The translations under genes were made by a program, and so were the position numbers. A stretch of 64,000 nt of DNA from Fibrobacter sp. (GTDB lineage: Bacteria; Fibrobacterota; Fibrobacteria; Fibrobacterales; Fibrobacteraceae). This document shows, piece after piece, positions 1 through 8,489 of the stretch; position 1 is the first letter of the stretch; each line of letters starts with the position of its first letter. The DNA lies in NCBI GenBank assembly GCA_024399015.1, contig JAKSIC010000007.1, positions 62,001 to 126,000 on the forward strand, read 5' to 3'. Below the pieces are notes generated by a model. The model was not told the origin of the DNA, did no database searches, and worked only from the letters and a program-made list of their open reading frames with translations.

Positions 1-1
1 C

Positions 2-37
2 AAACGTTTCGACTTGAAGGGCAACCACCTCAAGTAA
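2..37 (+). CDS. C-terminal end of an upstream gene (partial)
   Basis: An open frame enters from the left edge and reads KRFDLKGNHLK before a TAA stop. Only eleven residues are visible, so the product cannot be identified. In many bacteria rseP follows dxr (1-deoxy-D-xylulose 5-phosphate reductoisomerase), which makes dxr a guess from gene order only. A terminator hairpin at 97-127 separates it from rseP. Confidence 0.4.
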   Translation, partial: KRFDLKGNHLK

Positions 38-46
38 ATGTTGCAT

Positions 47-93
47 GTCATCCTCGCGATACTAATGTCATCTCGGCGAAGGCCGGGATCTCC
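47..93. repeat. REP-like intergenic palindrome
   Basis: This short stretch contains GTCATCTCGGCGAAGGCCGG followed by GATCTCC. It resembles the perfect hairpin ATCCCGGA-TCAAG-TCCGGGAT at 53222-53242 when that is read on the other strand, with shared GTCATC and GGGATCTCC ends. It looks like a member of a dispersed intergenic palindrome family. Confidence 0.5.
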
Positions 94-96
94 TGT

Positions 97-127
97 AAAA
101 GGCGGCCCACTTGGGTCGCCTTTTTTG
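97..127 (+). terminator. Intrinsic terminator of the upstream gene
   Basis: The stem GGCGGCCC / GGGTCGCC (one G-T pair, loop ACTT) is followed by TTTTTT. It lies after the partial upstream gene and before rseP. Confidence 0.8.
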
Positions 128-162
128 GTCTACCATATAATGAATTTCTATATTACCTCACG

Positions 163-1542
163 ATGAGTTCTATTCTTGACAATGTTTTGATGTTCGTACT
201 GGGCATTATTGGCCTCAGCTTCCTGGTGACTATCCATGAACTGGGTCATTTCCTGGTGGCCAAGTGGAATAACGTGAAGGTGAACACTTTCAGTGTTGGC
301 TTTGGCAAGAAGTTGTTCAGGTTTAGAAAGGGCGAAACGGAATACTGCATTTCTGCCATTCCTTTTGGTGGTTATGTGGCCATGGCTGGCGAAAATCCCG
401 ATTCCTTCAAGGACGGCCAGGTTCCCGGTGAACGTGACTTTACAGGAAAGTCCGTAGGCGCTCGAGCAGCAATTGCCTTTGCCGGCCCCTTTATCAATAT
501 CGTTTTCGCATTTATTCTTTTGATGATCCTTTATATGGTGGGTGTTCAGGAACCTGCCAACAAGGAACTGATTATCGGTTTCGTGGGTAAGGGATCTCCT
601 GCTGAGGTTGCTGGTGTTCTTCCTGGTGATACCATTACCGCTATGAACGGTAAGGAAACCCAAGGCTGGGATGATTTCCGTGAACAGATCGGTGTTAGCC
701 TTGGTGCCAATGTGGAACTGGAAATCCATCGTGGTGGTGCTCCGGTAATGATTACCGTGGTTCCCGAAGAACTGGTAATTCCCGCCAAGGATTCTACGGA
801 ATCTGAAACAAAGATGGGTATTGGTGATATTGGTATCTATCCCCAGAATCGAGTGATTGTCCGCTTGCCGCCTATGGCTGGCTCCGCTGCTGAAAAGGCC
901 GGCATCCTCCAGAACGATACGGTCTTTGAAATCAACGGCAACCACATTGGCCGTTACGAAGATGTGGTCCGCCAAATTGATGGCTCCAAGGGTGAAGAAG
1001 TTAAAGTCACTGTGATTCGTGGTGGCGATACCTTGACCCTTCCCATGACTCCCGTCTACAGCGAAGAAACCAAGCGCTACATGGTTGGTGTCCAGATGGG
1101 TTACGTTTTGTTCCGCGAAACGAAGTTTGTCCGTCGCGGTCCTATCGAGGCTTTACAAAAGACCTGCGCTACAAGCCTGAAGATGACCACCAGTATTTTC
1201 CGCTACTTCGGCCGCCTCTTCAAGGGCCAGGTCAAGATGGATGCTTTCTCTGGTCCGGTTTCTATCGTGGCCGTGATGGGTAACGTCTGGATGAGCGGCT
1301 TCCAGGAATTCCTCATGCTTCTCGCTCTCATCAGCATCAACCTTGGCGTTATGAATTTGCTTCCGCTGGCAATTACCGATGGTGGTCTCCTCATGTTCCT
1401 CGGTATTGAAAAGCTCCGCGGCAAACCCCTTTCTACAAAGACCCAGACTGTTATTCAGAACGTTGCTGCAGCATTCTTTATTTCGTTCTTTGTGTTCATC
1501 ACAATCCTCGATTTCGGAAAGCTCTCCCTGTTCTTGAAATAG
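163..1542 (+). CDS. rseP: RseP-type site-2 zinc metalloprotease
   Basis: This is an inner-membrane intramembrane protease of 459 residues, the usual length for RseP. In the family it cleaves anti-sigma factors or signal-peptide remnants within the membrane. The zinc motif HELGH is at residues 25-29 in the first membrane segment. Two PDZ domains follow at about 125-205 and 215-305, and C-terminal membrane segments come after them. The second active-site motif, usually NxxPxPxLDGG, reads NLLPLAITDGG near residue 400, so the aspartate is kept but the preceding residues are unusual. The ATG start has no strong ribosome binding site. The family assignment is firm; the natural substrate is unknown. 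Confidence 0.93.
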   Translation: MSSILDNVLMFVLGIIGLSFLVTIHELGHFLVAKWNNVKVNTFSVGFGKKLFRFRKGETEYCISAIPFGGYVAMAGENPDSFKDGQVPGERDFTGKSVGARAAIAFAGPFINIVFAFILLMILYMVGVQEPANKELIIGFVGKGSPAEVAGVLPGDTITAMNGKETQGWDDFREQIGVSLGANVELEIHRGGAPVMITVVPEELVIPAKDSTESETKMGIGDIGIYPQNRVIVRLPPMAGSAAEKAGILQNDTVFEINGNHIGRYEDVVRQIDGSKGEEVKVTVIRGGDTLTLPMTPVYSEETKRYMVGVQMGYVLFRETKFVRRGPIEALQKTCATSLKMTTSIFRYFGRLFKGQVKMDAFSGPVSIVAVMGNVWMSGFQEFLMLLALISINLGVMNLLPLAITDGGLLMFLGIEKLRGKPLSTKTQTVIQNVAAAFFISFFVFITILDFGKLSLFLK

Positions 1543-1580
1543 TTGGCTCGTTAAGTTTGAAATAAAAAAGGAAACACAGT

Positions 1581-2861
1581 ATGAATATTCTCGTTGTCGG
1601 TAGCGGTGGACGTGAACACGCCATTGCCCTCGCTGTAAAGAAGTCTCCCATGTGCGACTCCCTCATTTGCGCTCCGGGTAACCCGGGTATGGCAAACCTC
1701 GGCAAGTGCATCCCCGTGGATGTGGCTGACCCCAAGGCTATTGCCGATCTCGCTGTTGCCAACAACATCGACCTCGCTATCATCGGCCCGGAAATTCCGC
1801 TGGTCGCTGGCGTTGTTGACGAATTCCGTGCTCGCGGTCTCCGTGCCTTCGGTCCTACCGCAGGTGCTGCAGCTCTCGAAGGCTCCAAGGCTTTCAGCAA
1901 GGACATCATGAAGAAGTACAATGTTCCTACTGCAGCTTTCGAAACCTTTACCGACCTGGCTTCCGCCAAGAAGTTCCTGGCAGAACATCCCGCACCCATC
2001 GTGGTGAAGGCTTCCGGCCTTGCCGCTGGTAAGGGCGCCATCGTCTGCATGACCGACAAGGAAGCTGACGATGCTGTTGAAGAAATGCTTGGCGAAAAGG
2101 CCGTGTTCGGCGAATCCGGCAAGACTGTGGTGATCGAAGAATTCATGGACGGCGAAGAAGCCTCCATCTTCGTGGTCTGCGATGGCAAGGACTACGTGAT
2201 TCTCTCTTCCGCTCAGGACCATAAGCGCGTCTTCGACGACGACAAGGGCCCGAACACTGGTGGAATGGGTGCTTACTCTCCGGCTCCGGTTGTTACCGAC
2301 GCTCTGCTGGATGAAGTCAAGAAGACTATTATCGAACCGACCCTCAAGGGTATGGCTGCCGAAGGCAAGCCTTACACTGGCGTGCTCTATGTGGGCATCA
2401 TGGTGACCTCCAAGGGCCCCAAGGTTGTGGAATACAACTGCCGTCTGGGTGACCCGGAATGCCAGATTGTTCTGCCGCTTTACGATGGCGACGTGCTGGC
2501 TCTCTTTGACGCTGCCGAAAAGGGCGAACTGGCCAAGCTTGGCGCTCCCAAGGCTCCCAAGGGTTCCGCTGCAATCGTGGTTCTCGCAAGTGCTGGCTAT
2601 CCTGGTTCCTACGAAAAGGGCAAGGTGGTTACCGGTATCGAAGAAGCCGAAAAGAACGGCGCTCAGGTTCTCCACGCCGGTACCAAGATGGCCGACGGTA
2701 AGCTGGTCACCAACGGCGGCCGCGTGTTCGGCGTCGTAGGTCATGGCGCAACTCTTCGCGAAGCTCTGGACGTCGCATACGCCGCTTGCGAAAAGGTTGA
2801 ATTTGAAGGTAAGTTCTATCGTAAGGACATTGGTAAGAAGGGTCTCGCAAGATGCAAGTAG
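1581..2861 (+). CDS. purD: Phosphoribosylamine-glycine ligase (GAR synthetase)
   Basis: PurD catalyses the ATP-dependent joining of glycine to 5-phosphoribosylamine, the second step of purine synthesis, in the cytosol. The 426-residue length is normal. The N-terminus MNILVVGSGGREHAIA is the family signature, an ATP-grasp domain occupies the middle (with GPNTGGMGAYSPAP), and the C-terminal domain is complete. An AAGGAAA ribosome binding site precedes the ATG. The last ten bases overlap purE, so the two are translationally coupled. Confidence 0.97.
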   Translation: MNILVVGSGGREHAIALAVKKSPMCDSLICAPGNPGMANLGKCIPVDVADPKAIADLAVANNIDLAIIGPEIPLVAGVVDEFRARGLRAFGPTAGAAALEGSKAFSKDIMKKYNVPTAAFETFTDLASAKKFLAEHPAPIVVKASGLAAGKGAIVCMTDKEADDAVEEMLGEKAVFGESGKTVVIEEFMDGEEASIFVVCDGKDYVILSSAQDHKRVFDDDKGPNTGGMGAYSPAPVVTDALLDEVKKTIIEPTLKGMAAEGKPYTGVLYVGIMVTSKGPKVVEYNCRLGDPECQIVLPLYDGDVLALFDAAEKGELAKLGAPKAPKGSAAIVVLASAGYPGSYEKGKVVTGIEEAEKNGAQVLHAGTKMADGKLVTNGGRVFGVVGHGATLREALDVAYAACEKVEFEGKFYRKDIGKKGLARCK

Positions 2862-3322
2862 AAAACGCAAAAGTTGGTATTGTCGCTGGTAGCAAGAGCG
2901 ACCAGGAAGTCGTAGATAAGATCACCGCAGTGCTGGATAGCTTCTGCATCAAGTGGGAATTCAATATCTACTCCGCTCACCGCACTCCTAACGCAACTGC
3001 AAAGTATGCCAAGGAAGCTGCTGACCGCGGTCTTCAGGTAATCATCGGTGTTGCAGGTCTTGCAGCCGCTCTTCCGGGCGTGCTGGCTGCCCACACCATC
3101 CTTCCGGTAATCGGTCTGCCCTGCGCAGGTGGCCCGCTGAACGGTGTGGATGCTCTCCACTCCATCGTCCAGATGCCGGGTGGCATTCCGGTGGCAACCG
3201 TGGGTATCGGTAACGGCAAGAACGCAGGCTATCTGGCTGCTCACATCGTTGCGCTCTCCGATCCGGAAGTCAAGGCTAAGCTCATCCAGTACCGCAAGGA
3301 CCTGGGCGACATCGAAGGATAA
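2852..3322 (+). CDS. purE: N5-carboxyaminoimidazole ribonucleotide mutase
   Basis: This 156-residue protein has the class I PurE signatures GSKSD near residue 13 and SAHRTP near residue 40, and the glycine-rich AGLAAALPGV segment. PurE rearranges N5-CAIR to CAIR in purine synthesis and is normally a cytosolic octamer. The start lies inside the end of purD (ATGCAAGTAG, where TAG is the purD stop), giving a two-gene purine operon. A heptamer-phased repeat array starts within ten bases of the stop codon. Confidence 0.96.
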   Translation: MQVENAKVGIVAGSKSDQEVVDKITAVLDSFCIKWEFNIYSAHRTPNATAKYAKEAADRGLQVIIGVAGLAAALPGVLAAHTILPVIGLPCAGGPLNGVDALHSIVQMPGGIPVATVGIGNGKNAGYLAAHIVALSDPEVKAKLIQYRKDLGDIEG

Positions 3323-3330
3323 ATCCAATT

Positions 3331-3400
3331 ATGAATTATGATTTATGAATTATGAGATTGTTTCTCGTACTTCGTACTTCATGATTCGTAGATTATGGTG
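3331..3400. repeat. Heptamer-phased degenerate array 1 (purE to DUF3108 gap)
   Basis: Ten consecutive 7-base units keep exact phase: ATGAATT, ATGATTT, ATGAATT, ATGAGAT, TGTTTCT, CGTACTT, CGTACTT, CATGATT, CGTAGAT, TATGGTG. The left units are related to the reverse complement of the right ones (AATTCAT versus CTTCGTA/CTTCATG), so the array is an inverted pair of arms. The left-arm units put an ATG every 7 bases, creating spurious starts in all frames. Confidence 0.85.
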
Positions 3401-3416
3401 CATCACCCTCGCTAAT

Positions 3417-4226
3417 ATGTCCATTTTCTCTCGGCGCTCATCTCATCGCTTACTTGCCGCAGTCCTTGCGGCGGTTTTTTTGGCTATGGTGATGCCGGTA
3501 AATGTACTTGCCGGTGAACCGAATCTTCCTGTAGTGGACGCTCCCTGGATGAAGGGTGAACGTCTTGAATTCAATCTGAGCTGGGGCCCCATTACTGCGG
3601 GTACCGCCACCTTGGAAGTGAAGTCCGCTCCCGATGGAAAGACCGAGTTCTACACCATGGCCCATGACAAGGGAACCTTCAAAAGGCTCTACCCGGTGGC
3701 CGACACGATCTATACCCGTGTCCGCAACAAGGGACTTATGACCGAGGTGTTCCGCAAGACACTCCACGAAGGAAGCTACCACAACAAGTCTGTCATCCGT
3801 TTTGACCGAAAGGGAGAAAAGGCCTGGCTTTCCGATACGGTGTTCACTGATCCGGTAAAACGTACGGTGAAGCGTTCCGCAGATACGGTGGTCGCCATCA
3901 AGGGCATGGAACATAGTATCATGTCCGCATTCTACCTGGTTCGAACCATGCCTCTGACCGTGGGGGAGACTTCCAAGTTCTCTGCGGTGAGCGGAAAGAA
4001 ACGCTATGAACTGAAGGTGATCACCCATGGCCGTGAAAAAATGAAGACGGTGCTGGGGGAGGTGAATACGGTGAAGGTGGAGCCTGTACTGGATGGCGAC
4101 GGAATTTTCGTGTCCAAGGGCCGAATTTTCATCTGGTTGACCGACGACGAACGTCGAATACCGGTGCTTATGGAATGCGAAATTGCCCTTGGTTCCATCA
4201 AAGCGAAGCTGATTTCTGCAAAATAA
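3417..4226 (+). CDS. DUF3108 domain exported protein
   Basis: About 269 residues with an N-terminal signal peptide (basic start, hydrophobic AAVLAAVFLAMVMPVNVLAG) followed by a beta-rich domain. The segments GERLEFNLSWGPITAGTATL and GEVNTVKVEPV match the DUF3108 family of probable periplasmic or outer-membrane-associated proteins, whose function is not established. I place the start at 3417 because in-frame upstream starts at 3345 onward fall inside the heptamer array and would put about 24 residues ahead of the signal peptide. There is no recognisable Shine-Dalgarno before either start. Confidence 0.75.
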   Translation: MSIFSRRSSHRLLAAVLAAVFLAMVMPVNVLAGEPNLPVVDAPWMKGERLEFNLSWGPITAGTATLEVKSAPDGKTEFYTMAHDKGTFKRLYPVADTIYTRVRNKGLMTEVFRKTLHEGSYHNKSVIRFDRKGEKAWLSDTVFTDPVKRTVKRSADTVVAIKGMEHSIMSAFYLVRTMPLTVGETSKFSAVSGKKRYELKVITHGREKMKTVLGEVNTVKVEPVLDGDGIFVSKGRIFIWLTDDERRIPVLMECEIALGSIKAKLISAK

Positions 4227-4327
4227 CGTGAAATTCGTTATAAACCAACATTTTACAAGAACTTTTTGGTAAAAAATCCCATAAATAAGTTATATTCCGT
4301 AAGTGATTATATAATCCGAGGCTTTTG

Positions 4328-5326
4328 ATGATTAAAAAATTGCTTTTGACAGTTTGCTTGACCGCTTTTTTGGCCTGGGCTCAGGATGATGAAGATGATG
4401 ATGAAGGCTTCATTTCTGCTCCGGCTGCAGCCGAACAATCCGCTGACGATGATGACGAATGGGCTTCTGCACCGTCCGGTGGTTCTAGAGCTTCCATCGA
4501 TGATGAAGAAAGCGTTGACGAAAGTGCTGAAGAATTCGCTAGCGAAACTGGCCTGAGTGCTGCACAGCGCAAGGAACAGCTGGAACGTAAGAAGTTTGAA
4601 GAAGAACAGCGTCAGGACGAATACGCAAACTCTCTGCGTCGTCGTGACTGGCTCCGTAACCGTCTCATGCTCCAGATTGGTATGGGTTCCCGTTACTCCT
4701 TCATGGGCGAATCCGGTATGGGTATGAGCTTCGGTATCGGTGCCGAATATATCTTCCCCGAAATCCTTATCCCGGTTCATTTCGGTGTATACGGCTCTGT
4801 AGGCTTCCTCCCCAAGGGTACCGATAGCGACTTCGAAGAATTCACCCTGGAAGGTGGTTCCGGTTACAAGGTCGGTATTAACATGTACCTCTTCCCGAAG
4901 AACCCGCTCCACCTGGGTCTCTCCCTTTCTTATGGTACCGTCTACTTTGACCATGACATTATCCCGGACGAAGCAACCAAGGTCCGTCCTTTGATCGCTG
5001 TTAACGGTTACCAGGCTGACCTCTTGATTTCCTACCTCACCAATGAATGGTACTATTTGCAGTTCTCCATTGGTATGTACTATGCCCCGATTCTCGAAAA
5101 GACTGGTGCCGAAAACCCCAGCTTCCGCGAAAAGGCTAACTCTGACTCCGACCTTGAAGTTACCTACGTTTCTCGTGTTGTGAATCCGAATGGTATGAGC
5201 AAGACCGGTATTGTCTTCGGTATCGCCATCGGTTACGCATTGCCGGAACTCTTCCCGGATGACACTGAAAAGCGTCGTCGTGAACGTGAAAAGGCTCGTG
5301 CCCGTTCTGGTGCTGCAGGTCGCTGA
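4328..5326 (+). CDS. Outer-membrane beta-barrel protein with acidic N-terminal segment
   Basis: A 332-residue exported protein. A signal peptide (MIKKLLLTVCLTAFLAWA) is followed by a very acidic, Ala/Ser-rich segment with runs of Asp and Glu (about residues 20-75). A short charged helical stretch rich in Glu, Lys and Arg comes next, then about 220 residues of alternating hydrophobic and polar strands with many Gly, Tyr and Phe, typical of a barrel. It ends in a basic Arg-rich tail rather than in Phe. GAGG lies eight bases before the ATG; a TTG codon precedes it but is a less likely start. A terminator follows directly. I do not recognise a specific family. Confidence 0.65.
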   Translation: MIKKLLLTVCLTAFLAWAQDDEDDDEGFISAPAAAEQSADDDDEWASAPSGGSRASIDDEESVDESAEEFASETGLSAAQRKEQLERKKFEEEQRQDEYANSLRRRDWLRNRLMLQIGMGSRYSFMGESGMGMSFGIGAEYIFPEILIPVHFGVYGSVGFLPKGTDSDFEEFTLEGGSGYKVGINMYLFPKNPLHLGLSLSYGTVYFDHDIIPDEATKVRPLIAVNGYQADLLISYLTNEWYYLQFSIGMYYAPILEKTGAENPSFREKANSDSDLEVTYVSRVVNPNGMSKTGIVFGIAIGYALPELFPDDTEKRRREREKARARSGAAGR

Positions 5327-5355
5327 TTCCTAGAGTCTGCAAAAAACTTGAAATG

Positions 5356-5386
5356 AAAAAGGCCGCTTTAACAGCGGTCTTTTTTT
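5356..5386 (+). terminator. Intrinsic terminator
   Basis: The stem GGCCGCT / AGCGGTC with loop TTAAC is followed by seven T residues. It ends the outer-membrane protein gene and lies next to the 3' end of the tRNA-Arg gene on the other strand. Confidence 0.85.
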
Positions 5387-5387
5387 A

Positions 5388-5459
5388 TACCCATGTCCGG
5401 AATCGAACCGGAATAACTCCCTTCGGAGGGGAGGACACTATCCATTGTGATACACGGGC
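5388..5459 (-). tRNA. tRNA-Arg (CCG)
   Basis: Read on the minus strand it folds as a full cloverleaf: acceptor GCCCGTG / CATGGGT, anticodon stem CTCCC / GGGAG with loop CTCCGAA (anticodon CCG, reading CGG), and T-arm with GGTTCGATTCC. The discriminator is A and no CCA is encoded. It lies downstream of rimO, separated from it by a terminator. Confidence 0.93.
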
Positions 5460-5477
5460 GAACTTTGTGCAATATAG

Positions 5478-5507
5478 AAAAAAGCGAACCGTTGGGTCCG
5501 CCTTTTT
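5478..5507 (-). terminator. Intrinsic terminator of rimO
   Basis: On the minus strand GCGGACC-CAAC-GGTTCGC forms a stem with one G-T pair and is followed by TTTTTT. It is just downstream of the rimO stop. Confidence 0.8.
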
Positions 5508-5528
5508 CATAAGTTAAAGACCGGTCGC

Positions 5529-6842
5529 TCAAAGCAGGCGGACAATCAATTCGTGAGGTTCTGCGTCAACGACCAGGGCCTTTCTGAATTCGCCCACTTC
5601 ACCGTCGCCTTCAAGGACCTTGACGATGTCGTCGGTATCCAGGGAGTTGCCTTCGGTGCGGCCGTAGAAGTGGTATTCGCTTTCCTCGGCCACTTCGTCG
5701 AGAATCACGGTAATTTCCTTGCCGATCATGTCTTCGGCGTACTGGGCGGCCAGTTCTTCCTGGAAGTCGGTGATTGCGGCCAGGCGAGCTCGGGCTTCGC
5801 TTTCATCCACGGGAGTGAGCTTCTTCATGGACATCACCGGGGTGCCTTCCTCGGGGCTGAACACAAAACCGCCCAGGTGTTCGAACTTGATTTCCTGGAG
5901 GAGGTCCATCAGGTCTTCGAAGTCTTCGTGGGTTTCACCGGGGAAACCTACCAGCACTGTGGTGCGGAGGGTAACGTCGGGCAGCTTGGTACGGATCCTG
6001 CGCAAAATGTCGATGAGTTCCTTGCGGGTGTACTTGCGGAGCATGTTCTTCAGAACGCTGTCGCTGCTGTGCTGGATGGGCATGTCGATGTACTTCACCA
6101 GACGGGGCTCGCTTGCCATAAGGTCCAGCAGTTCGTCGTCGACGAATGCGGGATACCAGTAGAGCATACGGATCCAAGGAATGTTGGTTTCCGCAAGGAT
6201 CGCCTTCAGCAAGTTGGTAAGGGTCTCGCTCTTGTTCTTCTTTTCGCGGCCGAAGTAGGTGGTGTCCTGCGCAATCAAGGTCAGTTCCTTGATGCCCTGG
6301 GCTTCCAGTTCCTTGGCTTCCTTCACCAGGTCCTCGATGGGGATGGACTTCTGGAGGCCGCGGATATTGGGAATGGCGCAATAGGCGCAACGGCGGTTGC
6401 AACCTTCGGCAATCTTCAGGTAGGCATGGTGGGGAAGGCCGCCCAAGTTCAATCGGGGCAACTTATCCGGATTGCAACCTGCGGGCTGGTCAATGCCCAT
6501 CTTCTTCAGGAGTTCACCGGGCTTGTAGGTACCGACCCAGTAGTCAACCTCGGGAAGTTCCTTTTCAAGCTCTTCGCCGTAGCGACCGCTGAGGCAGCCT
6601 GCCACGATAAGTTTCTGCTTGGCCTTCTTGGCCTTTACCTGGGCGAGAATCGCATTGATGGATTCTTCCTTGGCGGCTTCGATAAAGCCGCAGGTGTTCA
6701 CCAAAATAAAGTCTGCCTTGGAGGCGGTTTCGGTAGTCTGGAAACCGGCGTTCAACATTTCGCCGACGAGGCGTTCTGCGTCGACCTGGTTCTTGGAGCA
6801 ACCCAGGTGGACAACGAAAATCTTAGGTTTTTTTGTAGCCAT
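5529..6842 (-). CDS. rimO: Ribosomal protein S12 methylthiotransferase
   Basis: RimO adds a methylthio group to an aspartate of ribosomal protein S12 using radical SAM chemistry. The 437-residue length and domain order fit: an N-terminal UPF0004 domain with HLGCSKNQVD (first cluster cysteine), a radical SAM core with CNRRCAYC, and a C-terminal TRAM domain. The SKNxVD signature favours RimO over its relative MiaB. The gene has its own terminator and is divergent from the small lipoprotein gene at 6914. Confidence 0.93.
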   Translation of the reverse strand: MATKKPKIFVVHLGCSKNQVDAERLVGEMLNAGFQTTETASKADFILVNTCGFIEAAKEESINAILAQVKAKKAKQKLIVAGCLSGRYGEELEKELPEVDYWVGTYKPGELLKKMGIDQPAGCNPDKLPRLNLGGLPHHAYLKIAEGCNRRCAYCAIPNIRGLQKSIPIEDLVKEAKELEAQGIKELTLIAQDTTYFGREKKNKSETLTNLLKAILAETNIPWIRMLYWYPAFVDDELLDLMASEPRLVKYIDMPIQHSSDSVLKNMLRKYTRKELIDILRRIRTKLPDVTLRTTVLVGFPGETHEDFEDLMDLLQEIKFEHLGGFVFSPEEGTPVMSMKKLTPVDESEARARLAAITDFQEELAAQYAEDMIGKEITVILDEVAEESEYHFYGRTEGNSLDTDDIVKVLEGDGEVGEFRKALVVDAEPHELIVRLL

Positions 6843-6913
6843 GCCGTCAAATATAGCAATTGATTATCTAGCTTTAAATACCGATAAGTACAAGGAAAAA
6901 GGAGGCTTATTCA

Positions 6914-7318
6914 ATGAATATGAAAATTGCTCTTTCTGCAGCAATGATGGTTATGGCTTTGGGCTTGGTAGCCTGTGGCGATAGCAGTACCGGAAGCAGC
7001 GACTCTAGCGGCAATTACTGCAACGTGTCCTACACTTCTACTACCGTTACGATGAAGATGGGCTTGAACGGTGCTACCTACCAGGCTGATGGAACGCTCA
7101 AGGGAGACAGGATCTATTACAGCTACAAGGAATACTACCCGTCCGCTTCCGAAGCGTCTGAACAATGCGAAAAAAAGAAAAGAGGCAGCTGGTATACCAA
7201 TATCAACTGCACGACCCATGACTTGACATACTCCGACTACGATGAAGTCTCCATTGAAGAAGCTGTGGAAGGCTGGGAAGATGTTTGCGATCAGTATGCT
7301 GAAAAGTATGGACTTTAA
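6914..7318 (+). CDS. Small lipoprotein
   Basis: A 134-residue exported lipoprotein. The signal peptide ends in the lipobox LVAC, followed by a short Gly/Ser/Asp linker that usually keeps a lipoprotein out of the inner-membrane retention pathway. The mature part is polar, has several cysteines (after the linker, in the middle and near the C-terminus) that could form disulfides, and matches no family I know. The ribosome binding site AAGGAGG at 6898-6904 clearly fixes the start. It shares a bidirectional terminator with the convergent SPOR-domain gene. Confidence 0.75.
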   Translation: MNMKIALSAAMMVMALGLVACGDSSTGSSDSSGNYCNVSYTSTTVTMKMGLNGATYQADGTLKGDRIYYSYKEYYPSASEASEQCEKKKRGSWYTNINCTTHDLTYSDYDEVSIEEAVEGWEDVCDQYAEKYGL

Positions 7319-7345
7319 CAGATAACTTCAGTTTATTCTCACAAT

Positions 7346-7381
7346 AAAAAAAGCCCCGTTCATTGGAACGGAGCTTTTTTC
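7346..7381. terminator. Bidirectional terminator between convergent genes
   Basis: The stem GCCCCGTT / AACGGAGC (one mismatch) is flanked by A-rich and T-rich tracts on either side, so it can act for the lipoprotein gene on the plus strand and the SPOR gene on the minus strand. Confidence 0.75.
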
Positions 7382-7395
7382 ATAGTCTTGACTTA

Positions 7396-8292
7396 TTATT
7401 CCCAGTCGTCGTCCAGGTCGTCTGCGGGAGCCGGGGCTGCGGGTGCTGCAGGAGCTGCCGGTGCGGCAGGAGCAGGCTTGGCTGCGGGCGCGGGGGCCGG
7501 AGCAGGTGCCGGTGCCGGGGCGGGCTCTGCCTTGGGTGCGGGAGCCGGAGCAGGCTTTGCTTCCGGAGCGGGAGCTGCTGCAGGTGCGGACTTGGAAGCC
7601 GGAATTTCTACGACTTCTTCTTCCTCTTCTTCGTCATCGTCCCAGCTACCGTTAGAAGCGGTGTTGCTGCTGTAGGATGCGCTATTGCTATAGGAGCTGC
7701 TTTCGCCGCCACCAGGATTGCCGACTTCGTCGTTCTTGGTCTTGTCCACCCACCAAGCGTAGTTCAGCGGGCTCAAAGTCTGCTTACCGTAGTTCTGGGC
7801 GTCTGCGGAGCTTGCGAAGTAACCCACGCGGATACGGTAGTAGGTGCCTTCCAGTTCACCCGGGTTTTCTACGGATGCGATGTAGGCCTTCACGTTGTTT
7901 TCTGCCAATTTCTTCACGATAGCGTCTGCAGCCTTCTTGGAAGCCTGGATGCTAACCTGGATTACATAGTCGCCCTTGTCCAACTGACCGTCGCCATTTG
8001 CGATGGGAGCCTTGGCTGCCGGGACTTCTTCCTTGACGGCTTCGTCCTTGGATGCGGAAAGAGACTGGATGGGAACCAGCTGCGGTTCGTCTGCTGCCTT
8101 TGCTTCTTCTGCTGCAGGGGCTGCTGCTTCGGCTGCAGGTGCGGGAGCCGGCTTTGCGGCGGGAGCTGCTGCCTGGGCGGCCGGTTTTGCCGGTTCCATC
8201 TGCGGAACCAGGTCTTCTTCTTCGTTACAGGCCATGAACAAGGAGCAGGCCAGGGCGAGGGAGCCTAAAGATAAAGCTGAAAAGGATTTCAT
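7396..8292 (-). CDS. SPOR-domain lipoprotein with Ala/Pro-rich tail
   Basis: A 298-residue envelope protein. A signal peptide with lipobox FMAC starts the protein, followed by an Ala/Pro-rich linker and a SPOR domain at about residues 105-190 (GDYVIQVSIQASKKAADAIV, ending near YYRIRVGYF). SPOR domains bind peptidoglycan lacking stem peptides and often mark division proteins. The segment after the SPOR domain is acidic, then becomes a long Pro/Ala/Lys repeat and ends in an acidic DDLDDDWE. The order (SPOR in the middle, flexible tail at the C-terminus) is less usual than a C-terminal SPOR. The Ala/Pro region is low complexity and may vary in length between strains. Confidence 0.8.
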   Translation of the reverse strand: MKSFSALSLGSLALACSLFMACNEEEDLVPQMEPAKPAAQAAAPAAKPAPAPAAEAAAPAAEEAKAADEPQLVPIQSLSASKDEAVKEEVPAAKAPIANGDGQLDKGDYVIQVSIQASKKAADAIVKKLAENNVKAYIASVENPGELEGTYYRIRVGYFASSADAQNYGKQTLSPLNYAWWVDKTKNDEVGNPGGGESSSYSNSASYSSNTASNGSWDDDEEEEEEVVEIPASKSAPAAAPAPEAKPAPAPAPKAEPAPAPAPAPAPAPAAKPAPAAPAAPAAPAAPAPADDLDDDWE

Positions 8293-8415
8293 CCCAATCT
8301 CCGTTTTTTTTGAAAAATCAAGATAAACTATGCTTTGTAAGTTTTTTTAAATATACATAAGTCTTTGATATTCCGCAAGTTATTACAATAAAAAGCCGCT
8401 CTTTTTTTATGACCC

Positions 8416-8444
8416 TTGACGGAACTCACAGGAATGAATATATT
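8416..8444 (+). promoter_or_regulatory. Sigma-70-type promoter of rpsU
   Basis: TTGACG at 8416-8421 and TATATT at 8439-8444 are separated by 17 bases, close to consensus. The start of transcription would be near 8451, giving a leader of about 40 bases before the GTG start of rpsU. Confidence 0.75.
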
Positions 8445-8489
8445 TGGCTATCCAAATTTGAATTTTTAATTATTAACCAAAGGATTATC

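Noticed and set aside
3345-3416. An in-frame start at 3345 for the DUF3108 protein.
   Set aside because: It lies in a repeat unit (ATGAATT) and would place non-conserved residues before the signal peptide.
7363-8268. A 301-codon plus-strand frame rich in Cys, Gly and Arg opposite the SPOR-domain gene.
   Set aside because: The composition is the shadow of the Ala/Pro-rich repeat on the minus strand; the minus-strand protein has a signal peptide and SPOR domain.
8409-8489. An upstream start for rpsU giving 96 residues.
   Set aside because: The extra part covers the promoter and is not S21-like; the GTG at 8490 has a ribosome site and gives the normal S21 length.
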